Positions 34,924-44,085 are shown, numbered from the stretch's first letter. The stretch: 64,000 nucleotides of DNA from Canibacter zhoujuaniae (GCF_011752015.1 NZ_JAAIKA010000001.1:868001-932000); one strand, 5' to 3'. Program-made: numbers and translations. Notes: generated by a model not told the origin, from the letters alone.

Positions 34924-35808
34924 ATGGCTGACACAACTGCAATCCCTATCGGGCGGGCAGATAAACACCCGTCGCGCTGGAATTCACGCGCTTTTCTGCT
35001 GCTGTTACCTGCGTATGCGCTTCTCATAGGAGTTTTTGCTTACCCGCTCCTTGAAAGTTTATTGCTCAGTGTTACCGACCCAACTTTTGGTGATCAAAAC
35101 TATCGTTGGTTATTCGGAGATCCAAACAATATACGAATTATCTGGCGCACTTTCACAAACGCTGCATTGGCAATGATTATTTGCCTGGTGTTGGCTTATC
35201 CATACGCATACTTAATGCTTATTGTGGGGAAGAAAGCTCGCACAGCTCTGATCATAATTGCGTTAATCCCTTTCTGGACATCACTTATGATTCGCACCTT
35301 CGCTTGGATAGTTTTACTACAGGACACGGGTTTAATAAACAGTTTCCTGCAAGCGATTGGACTCCCGCAGATGGAACTCATTCGCACGAACACTGGCGTT
35401 ATGATCGGCTTAACTCAAGTATTAATGCCGTTCATGGTGCTTCCTCTATATTCCGTGATGAGCGGCATAGATATGCGTCTAGTAACTGCGGCACGTTCAC
35501 TGGGCGCATCCCCCGCGGCAGCTTTCTTCAAAATATTTCTGCCGCTCACAATACCCGGTATAGCGGCAGGGAGCCTCTTGGTCTTTATACAAGCTCTAGG
35601 GTTCTATGTCACCCCCGCTCTGCTAGGTTCTCCACGCGATAGCATGCTCGCGCAAGCAATTTACACACAAGTTAGTGGATTGCTCGATTGGGGCCGCGGA
35701 GGTGCCTTCGGGGTCATCCTGCTTGTTTGCACACTCATAGTTTTGGCAGCTGTCGCACTCATAGCAAAGATCGGCAGGAAACGCGGAATGGCGGTGAAGG
35801 TCTTCTAA
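34924..35808 (+). CDS. Polyamine-type ABC transporter permease (PotB-like)
   Basis: A 294-residue inner-membrane permease with about six helices. The BPD-type EAA loop is at about residues 190-210 (TAARSLGASPAAAFFKIFLPLTIPGI), where the ATPase docks. The N-terminal LLLPAYALLIGVFAYPLLESLLLSVTDP and the conserved FWTSLMIRTFAWIVLLQ are typical of PotB/PotH proteins for spermidine and putrescine. Start ATG 34924 lies two bases beyond the stop of the binding-protein gene; the ORF extends upstream inside that gene without support. The stop overlaps the next permease ATG by one base (TAATG). Confidence 0.87.
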   Translation: MADTTAIPIGRADKHPSRWNSRAFLLLLPAYALLIGVFAYPLLESLLLSVTDPTFGDQNYRWLFGDPNNIRIIWRTFTNAALAMIICLVLAYPYAYLMLIVGKKARTALIIIALIPFWTSLMIRTFAWIVLLQDTGLINSFLQAIGLPQMELIRTNTGVMIGLTQVLMPFMVLPLYSVMSGIDMRLVTAARSLGASPAAAFFKIFLPLTIPGIAAGSLLVFIQALGFYVTPALLGSPRDSMLAQAIYTQVSGLLDWGRGGAFGVILLVCTLIVLAAVALIAKIGRKRGMAVKVF

Positions 35809-36605
35809 TGCTGAAACCAAATCGTACAACCAAGATAATATTATGGCTTGTCGCCACAGCTGTCGCTGTCTGGCTGATTGCCCCAACCCTGATTGTGATA
35901 CCTTTGAGTTTCACTGATAAGGCATCACTCTCTTTCCCGCCATCGGGTTGGTCAGCCAGATGGTATGAATCATTTTTCACAAACTGGCAATGGACAACCG
36001 CTTTAGGCAATTCACTGTTATTAGGTTTGTTGGTAGCCTTACTCGCTACTGTTCTGGGTTTATTTGCAGCCCTAGGGCTTAGGCACATAGTTAAGAAAAA
36101 AACCGTTGGGATTCTAACGACAGGTCTTCTCGCCCCTATGATTGTGCCCAGCATAGTAATTGCAATCGGCATATATGCAGTGTTCCTAAAGTTAGGGATC
36201 GTCGGAACGCTCGTGGGTTTCTTACTAGCCCACACTGTCCTTGCTCTACCGTTCACAGTTGTAGCAATAACTGCGGGTTTTGCGAGTTTTGACGAGAGAC
36301 TTGAGTTAGCAGCTCAAAGTCTTGGTGCTAGCCCAATAAAGACCTTTCTCTCCGTAACAATGCCAAATATTGCTCCGAGCATGGTCTCTGGCGCGCTTTT
36401 CGCATTCGTAACTTCATTTGATGAGGTTATGATCTCGCTGTTTATCAAGAGCCCCCATTTTGAAACCTTGCCAGTCCTAATGTATGCGAGTGTTACTCGT
36501 GATACAGACCCAACCCTAGCTGCAGCGGCGACCATGATTTTGGTCCTTACAACGCTGCTGGTGGCTATATCACTGACCTTTGTGGGAAGGAAAAAACGTG
36601 GATAA
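35808..36605 (+). CDS. Polyamine-type ABC transporter permease (PotC-like)
   Basis: A 265-residue permease, the second membrane subunit. WLIAPTLIVIPLSFTDKASLSFPPSGWSARWY is typical of the PotC/PotI N-terminus. About six helices are seen, and the EAA loop LAAQSLGASPIKTFLSVTMPNIAPSM is at about residues 168-193. SFDEVMISLFIKSP follows, as in the family. The ATG shares one base with the PotB-like stop codon; the 3' end overlaps the GTG start of the ATPase gene by 8 bases. The heterodimer of the two permeases would form the channel. Confidence 0.87.
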   Translation: MLKPNRTTKIILWLVATAVAVWLIAPTLIVIPLSFTDKASLSFPPSGWSARWYESFFTNWQWTTALGNSLLLGLLVALLATVLGLFAALGLRHIVKKKTVGILTTGLLAPMIVPSIVIAIGIYAVFLKLGIVGTLVGFLLAHTVLALPFTVVAITAGFASFDERLELAAQSLGASPIKTFLSVTMPNIAPSMVSGALFAFVTSFDEVMISLFIKSPHFETLPVLMYASVTRDTDPTLAAAATMILVLTTLLVAISLTFVGRKKRG

Positions 36606-37611
36606 TAAAAAAACAGGTGCTGAAATTCGCCTTGAAGGAATCACGAAGGTTTACCCAACTTCAGTAGCGCTCGACCATGTTAGCTTGCATATAAAAGCTG
36701 GGGAATTTATCACTTTTCTTGGGCCGTCTGGCTCCGGCAAAACAACCACGCTCAACCTTATCGCAGGGTTTGCTTCACTAACTGAGGGTGATGTTTTCAT
36801 CGACGATATAAAAATGAATGATGTACCTGTTCACAAGCGTGAGCTAGGTATTGTATTCCAGCATTATGCGCTTTTCCCCCACATGAATGTAGCCAAAAAT
36901 GTGGGGTTCCCCCTAAAACAACGTGGGGTGAATAAAAAAGAAATTGCTGAACGTGTTGATAAAGCTCTAGCTGTTGCCGGTCTTTCAGGATTCGGTAACC
37001 GACTACCAAACGAGCTGTCCGGAGGTCAACAGCAGCGCGTTGCCCTGGCACGCGCTCTGGTGTTTGATCCTCTTGTCCTCCTATTAGATGAACCGCTTGG
37101 GGCGCTTGATAAAAAATTACGCGAAGGACTGCAGTTAGAGTTACGGCGAATCCACAAAGAAGTTGGTCGCACTTTTATTTTCGTGACCCACGATCAGGAG
37201 GAGGCCCTCCTACTGTCTGATCGAATCGCGGTTTTTAATGCCGGCAGGATCGAACAGGTCGGCACGGCACAAGAGCTTTACGATGCACCATGTTCTCGAT
37301 TCGTTGCTGAATTTATCGGAGATTCCACGATTGTGGAATCTGGCGAAACAGGATTGGCTTATGTGGTGCGCCCAGAGCGTGGAACCCTCTTCCCGAGCGG
37401 AGCAGATATTCCAGCCGACATGCAAGCTGTGCCGGTAACAATAAAACAATCAATCTACCTTGGTTCAGGATGGAAATTTGAAATTGAACTAAAAGACGGC
37501 ACTAAAGGTGTAGTGCGCAGCCCAAATCTCCATAACTGGATTACAGGCGACAATATTTCAGCGCAGCTAGCTTGGAACCCCACAAACACCCCAACAGTTC
37601 CCGCTAGCTAG
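36598..37611 (+). CDS. Polyamine-type ABC transporter ATP-binding protein (PotA-like)
   Basis: A 337-residue ATPase. Walker A is GPSGSGKTT (about residues 43-51), the signature LSGGQQQRVALARAL is near 142, Walker B is LLLDEPLGALD, and the switch histidine is in FVTHDQEEAL. A C-terminal TOBE domain (about 260-330) is typical of PotA/FbpC/MalK-type ATPases. The start is GTG 36598 with GGAAGG 7 bases upstream, overlapping the PotC-like gene. Polyamine specificity is inferred from the permeases, the PotD-like binding protein and the neighbouring oxidase and PuuR-like regulator. Confidence 0.9.
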   Translation: MDNKKTGAEIRLEGITKVYPTSVALDHVSLHIKAGEFITFLGPSGSGKTTTLNLIAGFASLTEGDVFIDDIKMNDVPVHKRELGIVFQHYALFPHMNVAKNVGFPLKQRGVNKKEIAERVDKALAVAGLSGFGNRLPNELSGGQQQRVALARALVFDPLVLLLDEPLGALDKKLREGLQLELRRIHKEVGRTFIFVTHDQEEALLLSDRIAVFNAGRIEQVGTAQELYDAPCSRFVAEFIGDSTIVESGETGLAYVVRPERGTLFPSGADIPADMQAVPVTIKQSIYLGSGWKFEIELKDGTKGVVRSPNLHNWITGDNISAQLAWNPTNTPTVPAS

Positions 37612-37630
37612 AAAGATAAAGAGGAATACT

Positions 37631-39004
37631 ATGCTCAACGGACAAGTGTCACACTGGTGGCAACAAATAGGCATACCAACCACGAGACCGCAACTACCGG
37701 GTGACTTAACTGCAGATGTTGCAATTGTTGGCGGCGGATACACTGGGTTGTGGACTGCTTACTATCTGAAACAAGCTCAGCCAGATTTGCGAATCGTAAT
37801 CATTGAGCAACGTCACGTAGGATACGGGGCATCAGGGCGTAACGGAGGCTGGCTCACCAACTCAATCACCGGAGGAAGGCAACAATATCTACGCTCACAC
37901 GGCTTAGAAACAGTAAACCGTTTCCAGGCAATCGTTAATGAGACAGTAGACGAGGTAATCCGAGTATGCGATGCCGAATCCATCGATGCTGACATCGTCA
38001 AAGGTGGTGAATTTAATGTTGCGCTTAACACTGCGCAAGAAAATCGTCTGCGAGAGTTCGCAAAGGCAGAACAGCGATTCAAGCACACAGATTTACAACT
38101 ATTGGAAGCACCAGATGCGATAGAAAAGATTAATATCGCTGGCACTAAAGCAGCTGTTTGGCACCCACACTGCGCCCGTATACAGCCGGCAAAATTGGTT
38201 AAAGGTCTTGCGAGTGCAGTAGAAAAGCTTGGCGTTAAAATCTACGAAGGAACCCAAGCAATAGAAATAACTAAAGGTCTGGTTGTGACAACTTGCGGCA
38301 ACGTCAAGGCCGATACTGTCGTACGTGCAACTGAAGGCTTCACAGCAAACTTACACGGGTTAAAGCGTCTATGGCTGCCGCTTAATTCGTCGATAGTTGC
38401 GACAGAGCCACTACCAAAAGCTGTATGGGATGAAATCGGCTGGGAAGGGCGAGAGACCCTCGGAGACTTCGCACACGTCTACATGTATGCGCAACGCACC
38501 TCCGATGACAGAATCACAATCGGAGGGCGCGGGGTCCCATACAAATACGGATCAAAAACTGATCTAGACGGAAAAACACCTGATGTAACGATCCGTATGT
38601 TAAGTGAAATTCTCCATCGTTTTTTCCCGGTAACAAGCAACTTCTCTATTGACCATGCGTGGTCTGGTGTGTTGGGTGTGCCTCGAGATTGGTCTGCCAC
38701 AGTGGGCATTGATAGGGAAACCAATATAGCTTGGGCCGGTGGGTACGTCGGAACAGGAGTTGCAAGCACAAACCTTGCGGGACGCACCCTAACAGATTTG
38801 ATACTGCACCAAAAAACACAGCTCACTACTTTGCCTTGGGTTAATCACCGGGTACGTAAATGGGAGCCAGAACCACTTAGATGGATCGCAACGAAAACCC
38901 TATACACAGCTTACGGAATGGCTGACGGAGCTGAAAATGCAGGGCGTGCAAGCACATCACCGCTAGCAAAAATTGCAGATGTGGTTACCGGGCGTGGGCA
39001 CTAA
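37631..39004 (+). CDS. FAD-dependent amine oxidoreductase (PuuB/DadA-like)
   Basis: A 457-residue flavoprotein of the DAO family. The FAD-binding dinucleotide fold is DVAIVGGGYTGLWTAYYLKQ at residues 29-48, followed by VGYGASGRNGGWL at about 68-80, and IAWAGGYVGTGVASTNLAGRTL closes the FAD site near the C-terminus. Gamma-glutamylputrescine oxidase (PuuB) and related enzymes have this layout and oxidise amines to aldehydes with H2O2 release. GAGGAA precedes the ATG. It follows the transporter ATPase by 19 bases. The exact amine substrate is inferred from context; no gamma-glutamylputrescine synthetase (PuuA) is encoded here. Confidence 0.83.
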   Translation: MLNGQVSHWWQQIGIPTTRPQLPGDLTADVAIVGGGYTGLWTAYYLKQAQPDLRIVIIEQRHVGYGASGRNGGWLTNSITGGRQQYLRSHGLETVNRFQAIVNETVDEVIRVCDAESIDADIVKGGEFNVALNTAQENRLREFAKAEQRFKHTDLQLLEAPDAIEKINIAGTKAAVWHPHCARIQPAKLVKGLASAVEKLGVKIYEGTQAIEITKGLVVTTCGNVKADTVVRATEGFTANLHGLKRLWLPLNSSIVATEPLPKAVWDEIGWEGRETLGDFAHVYMYAQRTSDDRITIGGRGVPYKYGSKTDLDGKTPDVTIRMLSEILHRFFPVTSNFSIDHAWSGVLGVPRDWSATVGIDRETNIAWAGGYVGTGVASTNLAGRTLTDLILHQKTQLTTLPWVNHRVRKWEPEPLRWIATKTLYTAYGMADGAENAGRASTSPLAKIADVVTGRGH

Positions 39005-39068
39005 CCAGCAGAGGAACACGTGACACAATAAGCAATTCAGAGGGTCACAACACCCCACAGTAAATAGC

Positions 39069-39106
39069 AGAAAGTCCTGGAAAGATTCACTTTTCCAGGA
39101 CTTTCT
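39069..39106. terminator. 15-bp hairpin terminator between the oxidase and tRNA-Ser
   Basis: AGAAAGTCCTGGAAA (39069-39083) and TTTCCAGGACTTTCT (39092-39106) form a perfect 15-bp stem with an 8-base loop. It lies after the amine oxidase gene and just past the 3' end of the opposing tRNA-Ser gene, so it can end both transcripts. Confidence 0.75.
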
Positions 39107-39108
39107 AG

Positions 39109-39194
39109 TGGCGGAAGGTAAGGGATTCGAACCCTTGAGGCTTTCACCTGCTAGTTTTCAAGACTAGTTCCTTCGGCCGCTCGGACAACCTTCC
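39109..39194 (-). tRNA. tRNA-Ser(TGA)
   Basis: Acceptor GGAAGGT pairs with ACCTTCC, the anticodon stem CTAGT/ACTAG surrounds CTTGAAA (anticodon TGA), a serine-type variable arm follows, and the T arm reads GGGTTCGAATCCC. G discriminator and encoded CCA. Reads UCA and related codons. Confidence 0.95.
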
Positions 39195-39270
39195 GCAGAT
39201 TAGCCTAGCAATCTCACCCCGGCATCGCAACTTTTAAGCTGCGGCACGCAAGCAAATTAACCCTCTGCCA

Positions 39271-40131
39271 CTAGCTGAGCGATTGACGGCGGGCTCTTGT
39301 TTGCAACGCGCGCGCCGCAAGCTCGCCAGGGGCCGGATAAGCGATTTCTTCGAGCGAGAGACCGTGCGCGGGCATCACAACAAATTTTGCGGATCGCGTG
39401 CGCGCCGCCTCAAGCTCAGCCAGCTCCCGCAAACTGATCCGTCCGGTACCAACAGCAACCGCGGCGCCAACCAGCGCACGCACCATCGAATGACAGAATG
39501 CGTCAGCCTGCACACGCGCCGCAAAGGTGCCAGGCGCCACCTGACGCCACTCAAAGTGTGAGAGATGCCGCACAGAAGTTGCACCCTCGCGCGCCTTACA
39601 AAAAGTGGCAAAATCGCGCAAGCCTACAAGCGACTGTGAGGCCGCCTGCATGGCATCAAAGTCGACTGTTTTCTTTAGCTCCACGGTGTGGTTGCGTGTG
39701 AGCAGATCGAGCGCGCCAGGGTTGCAGATGCGATATTCATAGCGGCGATACAAAGCTCCGAAACGTGCGTCAAACTCGTCCGGTACCTGAGTTACCGCTC
39801 GCACCACAGCGTCACTGACCCCCTGCCGCACAAGCACCCCGTTAATGCGGCGAGGGCGGTCAAGCAGCTGCGTCGCCTCTGCCTCACTCACGTCGAGGTG
39901 CGCAACCTGCCCGCGTGCGTGCACTCCCGCATCTGTGCGCCCACCGACTGTCAGACGCACCCACTCCGGGTCGGCTGCGGTGACAGTGGTTTCAGCTCCA
40001 GCAGGCTTGCGCCGCAGCACTGTGGTTAGTGCCTGTTCGAGCGCACCCTGCACCGTCCGCAGCCCGGGCTGTGTCGCCCAACCGTGAAAATCGGTGCCGT
40101 CATAAGCAATGTCAAGACGCAGTCGCGGCAT
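39271..40131 (-). CDS. truA: tRNA pseudouridine synthase A
   Basis: A 286-residue enzyme isomerising U38-U40 in the anticodon arm of tRNAs. The catalytic aspartate is in GRTDAGVHARGQVAH near residue 70, and the N-terminal RLRLDIAYDGTDFHGWATQPGLRTVQGALE is canonical. The start is set at ATG 40131, giving this N-terminus; an upstream extension of 25 codons overlaps the TauE-like gene and is unlikely. The stop of the TauE/SafE gene lies 5 bases before it. Last gene of a long minus-strand run starting at menG. Confidence 0.92.
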   Translation of the reverse strand: MPRLRLDIAYDGTDFHGWATQPGLRTVQGALEQALTTVLRRKPAGAETTVTAADPEWVRLTVGGRTDAGVHARGQVAHLDVSEAEATQLLDRPRRINGVLVRQGVSDAVVRAVTQVPDEFDARFGALYRRYEYRICNPGALDLLTRNHTVELKKTVDFDAMQAASQSLVGLRDFATFCKAREGATSVRHLSHFEWRQVAPGTFAARVQADAFCHSMVRALVGAAVAVGTGRISLRELAELEAARTRSAKFVVMPAHGLSLEEIAYPAPGELAARALQTRARRQSLS

Positions 40132-40136
40132 CCGGG

Positions 40137-41003
40137 TTACGCTTCCACACTTTCGCCGCGATCCGCAAGCTTTTTCGCTTTCACATCTTTTCTTATGCGC
40201 AAGCAATACTGCACAGCGATCAGCGCCAGGAAAACTGAAAAGAGCACATTGGCGGTAAATGGATCAATTGACACTGCGATCCACGCCCCGAACGGCGCTG
40301 TTGCAGCCGCAGACACCCCGATAGCTATCGCCGGCCCAAACTGCACGTTGCCCGATTTAAACTGTTTTTGTGTTGCAGCAATAGCGCCCACGAAAGCCAT
40401 CAACAGTGAAGTGCCTTTCGCGAGAATATCGCTCATTCCGAAACCGACAATCAGCAGCGGCACAACAATAACACCGCCACCGATGCCGAGCAGGCCGGTC
40501 GCTATCCCCGCGGTAAACCCACTCACCGCAAGCAGCACAAGCACCCACCAGTGCAGCTCAAAGTGACTGCTGCGATCCGGGATAAACACCCACAGCATAA
40601 CCGCTGACACAGCAATAAACACCAAAAACACAATCTCCAAGGCTAGGAGGCTGAGTTTCTGCTGCAGTTTCACGCCGAGGCGCGCACCGAAAAAGATCCC
40701 CGCCGCAAGCGTGATCCCGCCAATCCAATGCACTGAGCCGTGATATGCGAAAGAGGTGACACCTGAGAGTGCGATCGGTGCGAGTGCCAGAGCCGACGTC
40801 GCGCTAGCCTGTCGCTGATTGAAGCGAAACAGAAAAACCAAAAGCGGCACGATCACGACACCGCCGCCGAGACCGAAAACGCCGCTGATCGCGCCGCTGA
40901 TCGCGCCGACTACAAGGTACGGCCAAAGCGCTCCGAGAGAGTTAGCGCCGCCGCCGTAGCGCCCCCATTTGCCCGGCATACTATCTGCTGCAACTGTGTT
41001 CAC
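40137..41003 (-). CDS. TauE/SafE-family membrane transporter
   Basis: A 288-residue integral membrane protein with about eight helices in two repeats. Each repeat starts with the glycine-rich motif of the family: ISGVFGLGGGVVIVPLL near residue 38 and ATGLLGIGGGVIVVPLL near residue 170. TauE/SafE proteins export or import small sulfur-containing or organic anions; the substrate cannot be told. A 25-residue N-terminal extension precedes the first helix. It lies between pyrE (47 bases) and truA (5 bases). Confidence 0.85.
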   Translation of the reverse strand: MNTVAADSMPGKWGRYGGGANSLGALWPYLVVGAISGAISGVFGLGGGVVIVPLLVFLFRFNQRQASATSALALAPIALSGVTSFAYHGSVHWIGGITLAAGIFFGARLGVKLQQKLSLLALEIVFLVFIAVSAVMLWVFIPDRSSHFELHWWVLVLLAVSGFTAGIATGLLGIGGGVIVVPLLIVGFGMSDILAKGTSLLMAFVGAIAATQKQFKSGNVQFGPAIAIGVSAAATAPFGAWIAVSIDPFTANVLFSVFLALIAVQYCLRIRKDVKAKKLADRGESVEA

Positions 41004-41050
41004 TGGTTCTTATTCTGTTAGCGAGACTAGTGTTCTGTCACTCTAACCGA

Positions 41051-41605
41051 CTACTGCGGGTCAAGGCCGAGGTCGTCAAGGCCGATCGCGTAGCGGTATT
41101 CATAGCCGGCTTCTTCAATGCGCGCCTTCGCCGGAGCCTGTCGATCAACTACCACAGCAACACCAGCGATCTCGGCCCCCACCTTTTCAAGCGCTGCAAT
41201 CGCCTGCAACGGTGAACCACCCGTTGTTGAAGTGTCTTCAACAACAATCACTCGTTTGCCCGTAAGATCAGGCCCCTCAACCTGGCGGCCGCGGCCGTGA
41301 TCCTTCGGCTGTTTGCGCACAACAAAGGAGTCATAGGTTTTACCGCGCGCAACACCCTGATGCATAATTGCTGAGGCGATTGGATCGGCCCCCATCGTGA
41401 GGCCACCGACCGCGACAACACCGTCAATATCGTCAATTAGATCAAGCATAACCTGCCCGATGAGTGGCGCCGCGCGGTGATCTAGGCTGAGTTTGCGCAG
41501 ATCAATATAGTATGTGGCTTTTTTCCCGCTCGTCAGCGTAAAATCACCGTGAAAAACAGCCTCAGATTTAATCAGCTCAATTAGTTGCTCGCGTGCATCA
41601 CTCAT
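41051..41605 (-). CDS. pyrE: Orotate phosphoribosyltransferase
   Basis: A 184-residue type I PRTase joining orotate and PRPP to make OMP in pyrimidine synthesis. The PRPP loop VIVVEDTSTTGGSPLQAI is near residues 114-131, and FTLTSGKKATYYIDLRKLSLD with VVAVGGLTMGADPIASAI complete the orotate/PRPP site. RKQPKDHGRGRQVEG is the mobile loop. It follows the flavoprotein gene by 9 bases. Confidence 0.93.
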   Translation of the reverse strand: MSDAREQLIELIKSEAVFHGDFTLTSGKKATYYIDLRKLSLDHRAAPLIGQVMLDLIDDIDGVVAVGGLTMGADPIASAIMHQGVARGKTYDSFVVRKQPKDHGRGRQVEGPDLTGKRVIVVEDTSTTGGSPLQAIAALEKVGAEIAGVAVVVDRQAPAKARIEEAGYEYRYAIGLDDLGLDPQ

Positions 41606-41614
41606 GCTTCTATT

Positions 41615-43009
41615 CTAGGAGTTAGAAACACGGATCATTTCGTCGCGGTCAACAACTTTCAGACGCTCACGCTGGTGCTTATGCGTCGCGCCGAGTTCAC
41701 GCTCATATGCGTCAAGCTTCTGCCAGCCAGCAACCGTTGTGTATGCAACGCCACGCTCGTTAAGCAGGGCGGGGATCACCGCCGGGTCAGCGTCAGCGGC
41801 ATCTGGTTGCCACAGCAACCCCGCCCGCCAGTCGGCCACAAGCGAGTCGATCGTTTCTTTCGCATCTGACTTGGTTGCGCCTATCAGCCCAACCGGCCCG
41901 CGTTTAATCCACCCGGTGGCATAAACCCCAGTGGCAACTCGGCCCTGCTCATTCGGAATCACGCCGCGCACCGCATCAAACGGCACACCAGGCAGCTCGC
42001 TGCCGTAGTATCCAATTGCACGATACAGCGCCTGCACAGGGATCACTTCCACCTGGTCAGTATCAACAACCCCGCCGGAGCCATCCGGTGCTGTGCGCTG
42101 TATCTTCACACCCGAAACCCGCCCGAACACGTCGGTCTCAACACCGATGGGTTTAGACCAGAAGTGAAACACAAGCTGACGGCTGGCGGGGGCCTCATCC
42201 CCCGCGGCACGGGCACGCTGCGCCGCCCGCCACTTGTCAAAAATGCGCGTCATCACCAAAACCTGTTTGTTTTGCTGTGGCAGCGCAGCAAGATAGTCGT
42301 CGGTGAGGGTAAAATCGCGCTCATCGAGCACCATATCAACGTCACGCACTTCACCCAGTTCACGCAGCTCAAGCGGCGTGAACTTCACCTGCAGCGGGCC
42401 GCGCCGCCCGAAAATATGCAGCTCTTTAATAGGGTTTGCAGCCAAACCCTCATACACGTTATCCGGAATCTCGGTTGTTAAAAGATCGTCTGCGTGCTTG
42501 ACCAGCATGCGCGAAATATCGAGCGCGACGTTACCGTTGCCGATCACGGCGACCGACTCTGCCTCCAGCGGCCAGGTGCGCGGCACATCAGGGTGACCGT
42601 CAAACCAGTTCACAAAATCGGCAGCACCAAACGCGCCCGCAGCATCAATGCCGGGAATCTCTAAAGGTGCATCCGTTATTGCGCCCGTCGCAAAAATAAC
42701 CGCATGATAGTGCTTTTTAAGATCGTCTAACGTGATGTCGGTACCGAAATTAACGTTTCCGAAATAGCGAATCTGCCCCTCATCAAGCACCTCTTTCAGC
42801 GCGTTGATGATGCCCTTAATGCGTGGGTGGTCGGGCGCAACACCGTAGCGCACCAGCCCATAAGGCGCAGGTAACCGCTCAAACAGATCAACCACCACAT
42901 CAAAATCGCGCTGCAGCTTCAGCAGAATATCGGCTGCATAGGTGCCGGCAGGGCCCGCACCAATAACCGCGACGCGCAGTGTCGGAAGTTTCACACCGGT
43001 GTCTGTCAC
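41615..43009 (-). CDS. Ferredoxin/adrenodoxin-type NADP+ reductase (FprA-like)
   Basis: A 464-residue flavoprotein with two dinucleotide folds: FAD-binding VAVIGAGPAGTYAADILLK at residues 11-29 and NADP-binding VAVIGNGNVALDISRMLV at about 150-167. LPAPYGLVRYGVAPDHPRIKGI and VYATGWIKRGPVGLIGATKSDAKET are hallmarks of the FprA/adrenodoxin reductase family. These pass electrons between NADPH and ferredoxin. A short C-terminal segment (about 40 residues) ends the protein. It follows the polyprenyl synthase gene by 5 bases, so it is in the menG-polyprenyl synthase-fpr-pyrE run. Confidence 0.9.
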   Translation of the reverse strand: MTDTGVKLPTLRVAVIGAGPAGTYAADILLKLQRDFDVVVDLFERLPAPYGLVRYGVAPDHPRIKGIINALKEVLDEGQIRYFGNVNFGTDITLDDLKKHYHAVIFATGAITDAPLEIPGIDAAGAFGAADFVNWFDGHPDVPRTWPLEAESVAVIGNGNVALDISRMLVKHADDLLTTEIPDNVYEGLAANPIKELHIFGRRGPLQVKFTPLELRELGEVRDVDMVLDERDFTLTDDYLAALPQQNKQVLVMTRIFDKWRAAQRARAAGDEAPASRQLVFHFWSKPIGVETDVFGRVSGVKIQRTAPDGSGGVVDTDQVEVIPVQALYRAIGYYGSELPGVPFDAVRGVIPNEQGRVATGVYATGWIKRGPVGLIGATKSDAKETIDSLVADWRAGLLWQPDAADADPAVIPALLNERGVAYTTVAGWQKLDAYERELGATHKHQRERLKVVDRDEMIRVSNS

Positions 43010-43014
43010 TGCCC

Positions 43015-44085
43015 TTAGCCCTCCCGGTTGACGATGGTTTGCGCCAGTTCGGTCAGCCCTGACTTCACAACCCCGTCGGGCAAAATATCCAGTGCGCTAA
43101 TAGCCTGCGCCGCAATCTCCCGGGCGCGCTCTGCAGTTGCCTGCGTCACCGAGTGGGCACGCAGCTCCTCTACCACTGCGTCCATAACACCAGGGTCGGC
43201 CCCCTCTGCAACAGCCTGCACGCCCGCATCGATACGCTGCAACAGGTCTGCTGCCTGCGCATCACTGCGCGCTTTGTCACGCAGCAGCAGGAGCGGCAGT
43301 GTCACAACTCCGGCGCGCAGGTCGGTGCCTGCCCGCTTGCCCGTATCCTGTTTTGCGGGCGAGAGATCGATAACATCGTCGATTAATTGGAACGCCAAAC
43401 CGATCGCCTCACCGTATTCGGTGAGCGGGTCTAAATACTCGCGCGGCGCACCGGACACCAGGGCACCCATGCGTGCCGCACAAGCGATTAGTGCGCCGGT
43501 CTTGTCGGCGAGCACCTGGAGGTAAAACTCAAGCTCGTTGTCACCCTCAGCTGGCCCCACTGTCTCATGCAGCTGGCCGAGGCAGAGACGCTCAAAGGTT
43601 GCAGCCTGAAGTTTAATTGCTTCCTCACCAAGATCGGTAACCAGGCTTGAAGCGCGCGCAAAAAGCAGATCACCGGCGAGAATCGCAACCGAGTTTGACC
43701 AGTTCAGATGCGCAGTTTTCACGCCTCGACGCAGCACCGCCGCATCCATCACATCATCGTGATACAGGCTCGCTAAATGCGTTAGCTCAATGGCTTGCGC
43801 CACCTGCCGCACCCGCTCATCAGGCCCGTTTCCAAGCTCGCTCACAAGCACAGTTAAAAGCGGGCGGATCCTTTTGCCGCCGGCCTCGGCAAGATAGCGA
43901 GCAGCGGCATCTGCCACCGGAGATGAGAAACGAGTTTGCTCTAACAAACCCTCTTCAATTTTGGCTAGTTCGCCCTCTAACTGCTTAATCTTGCGCTTGT
44001 GTTGCACATTGCGAAAGAGCCTGCCGGGCAGTGCTTGGGTTGCAGTTTCAACCGTAATTGCGCCGCTGTCTGATTTGCCAAGCAT
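43015..44085 (-). CDS. Long-chain polyprenyl diphosphate synthase
   Basis: A 356-residue trans-prenyltransferase. The first aspartate-rich motif is LYHDDVMDAAVLRRG near residues 112-126 and the second is LIDDVIDLSPAKQD near 237. GGKRIRPLLTVL marks the IPP-binding region. It adds IPP units from the mevalonate operon to an allylic primer, giving the side chain of menaquinone; chain length cannot be judged without modelling. The ATG shares a base with the menG stop codon (TAATG), supporting a role in menaquinone synthesis. An extra N-terminal segment of about 30 residues is basic. Confidence 0.9.
   Translation of the reverse strand: MLGKSDSGAITVETATQALPGRLFRNVQHKRKIKQLEGELAKIEEGLLEQTRFSSPVADAAARYLAEAGGKRIRPLLTVLVSELGNGPDERVRQVAQAIELTHLASLYHDDVMDAAVLRRGVKTAHLNWSNSVAILAGDLLFARASSLVTDLGEEAIKLQAATFERLCLGQLHETVGPAEGDNELEFYLQVLADKTGALIACAARMGALVSGAPREYLDPLTEYGEAIGLAFQLIDDVIDLSPAKQDTGKRAGTDLRAGVVTLPLLLLRDKARSDAQAADLLQRIDAGVQAVAEGADPGVMDAVVEELRAHSVTQATAERAREIAAQAISALDILPDGVVKSGLTELAQTIVNREG

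Noticed and set aside
32873-39194. Genomic island integrated into the tRNA-Ser(TGA) gene
   Set aside because: The AT-rich cluster ends beside the tRNA 3' end, but I found no copy of the tRNA end at the left border, no integrase and no mobility gene.
40132-40206. N-terminal extension of TruA
   Set aside because: The extra 25 residues overlap the TauE/SafE gene and do not match the family; the internal ATG gives a canonical N-terminus.
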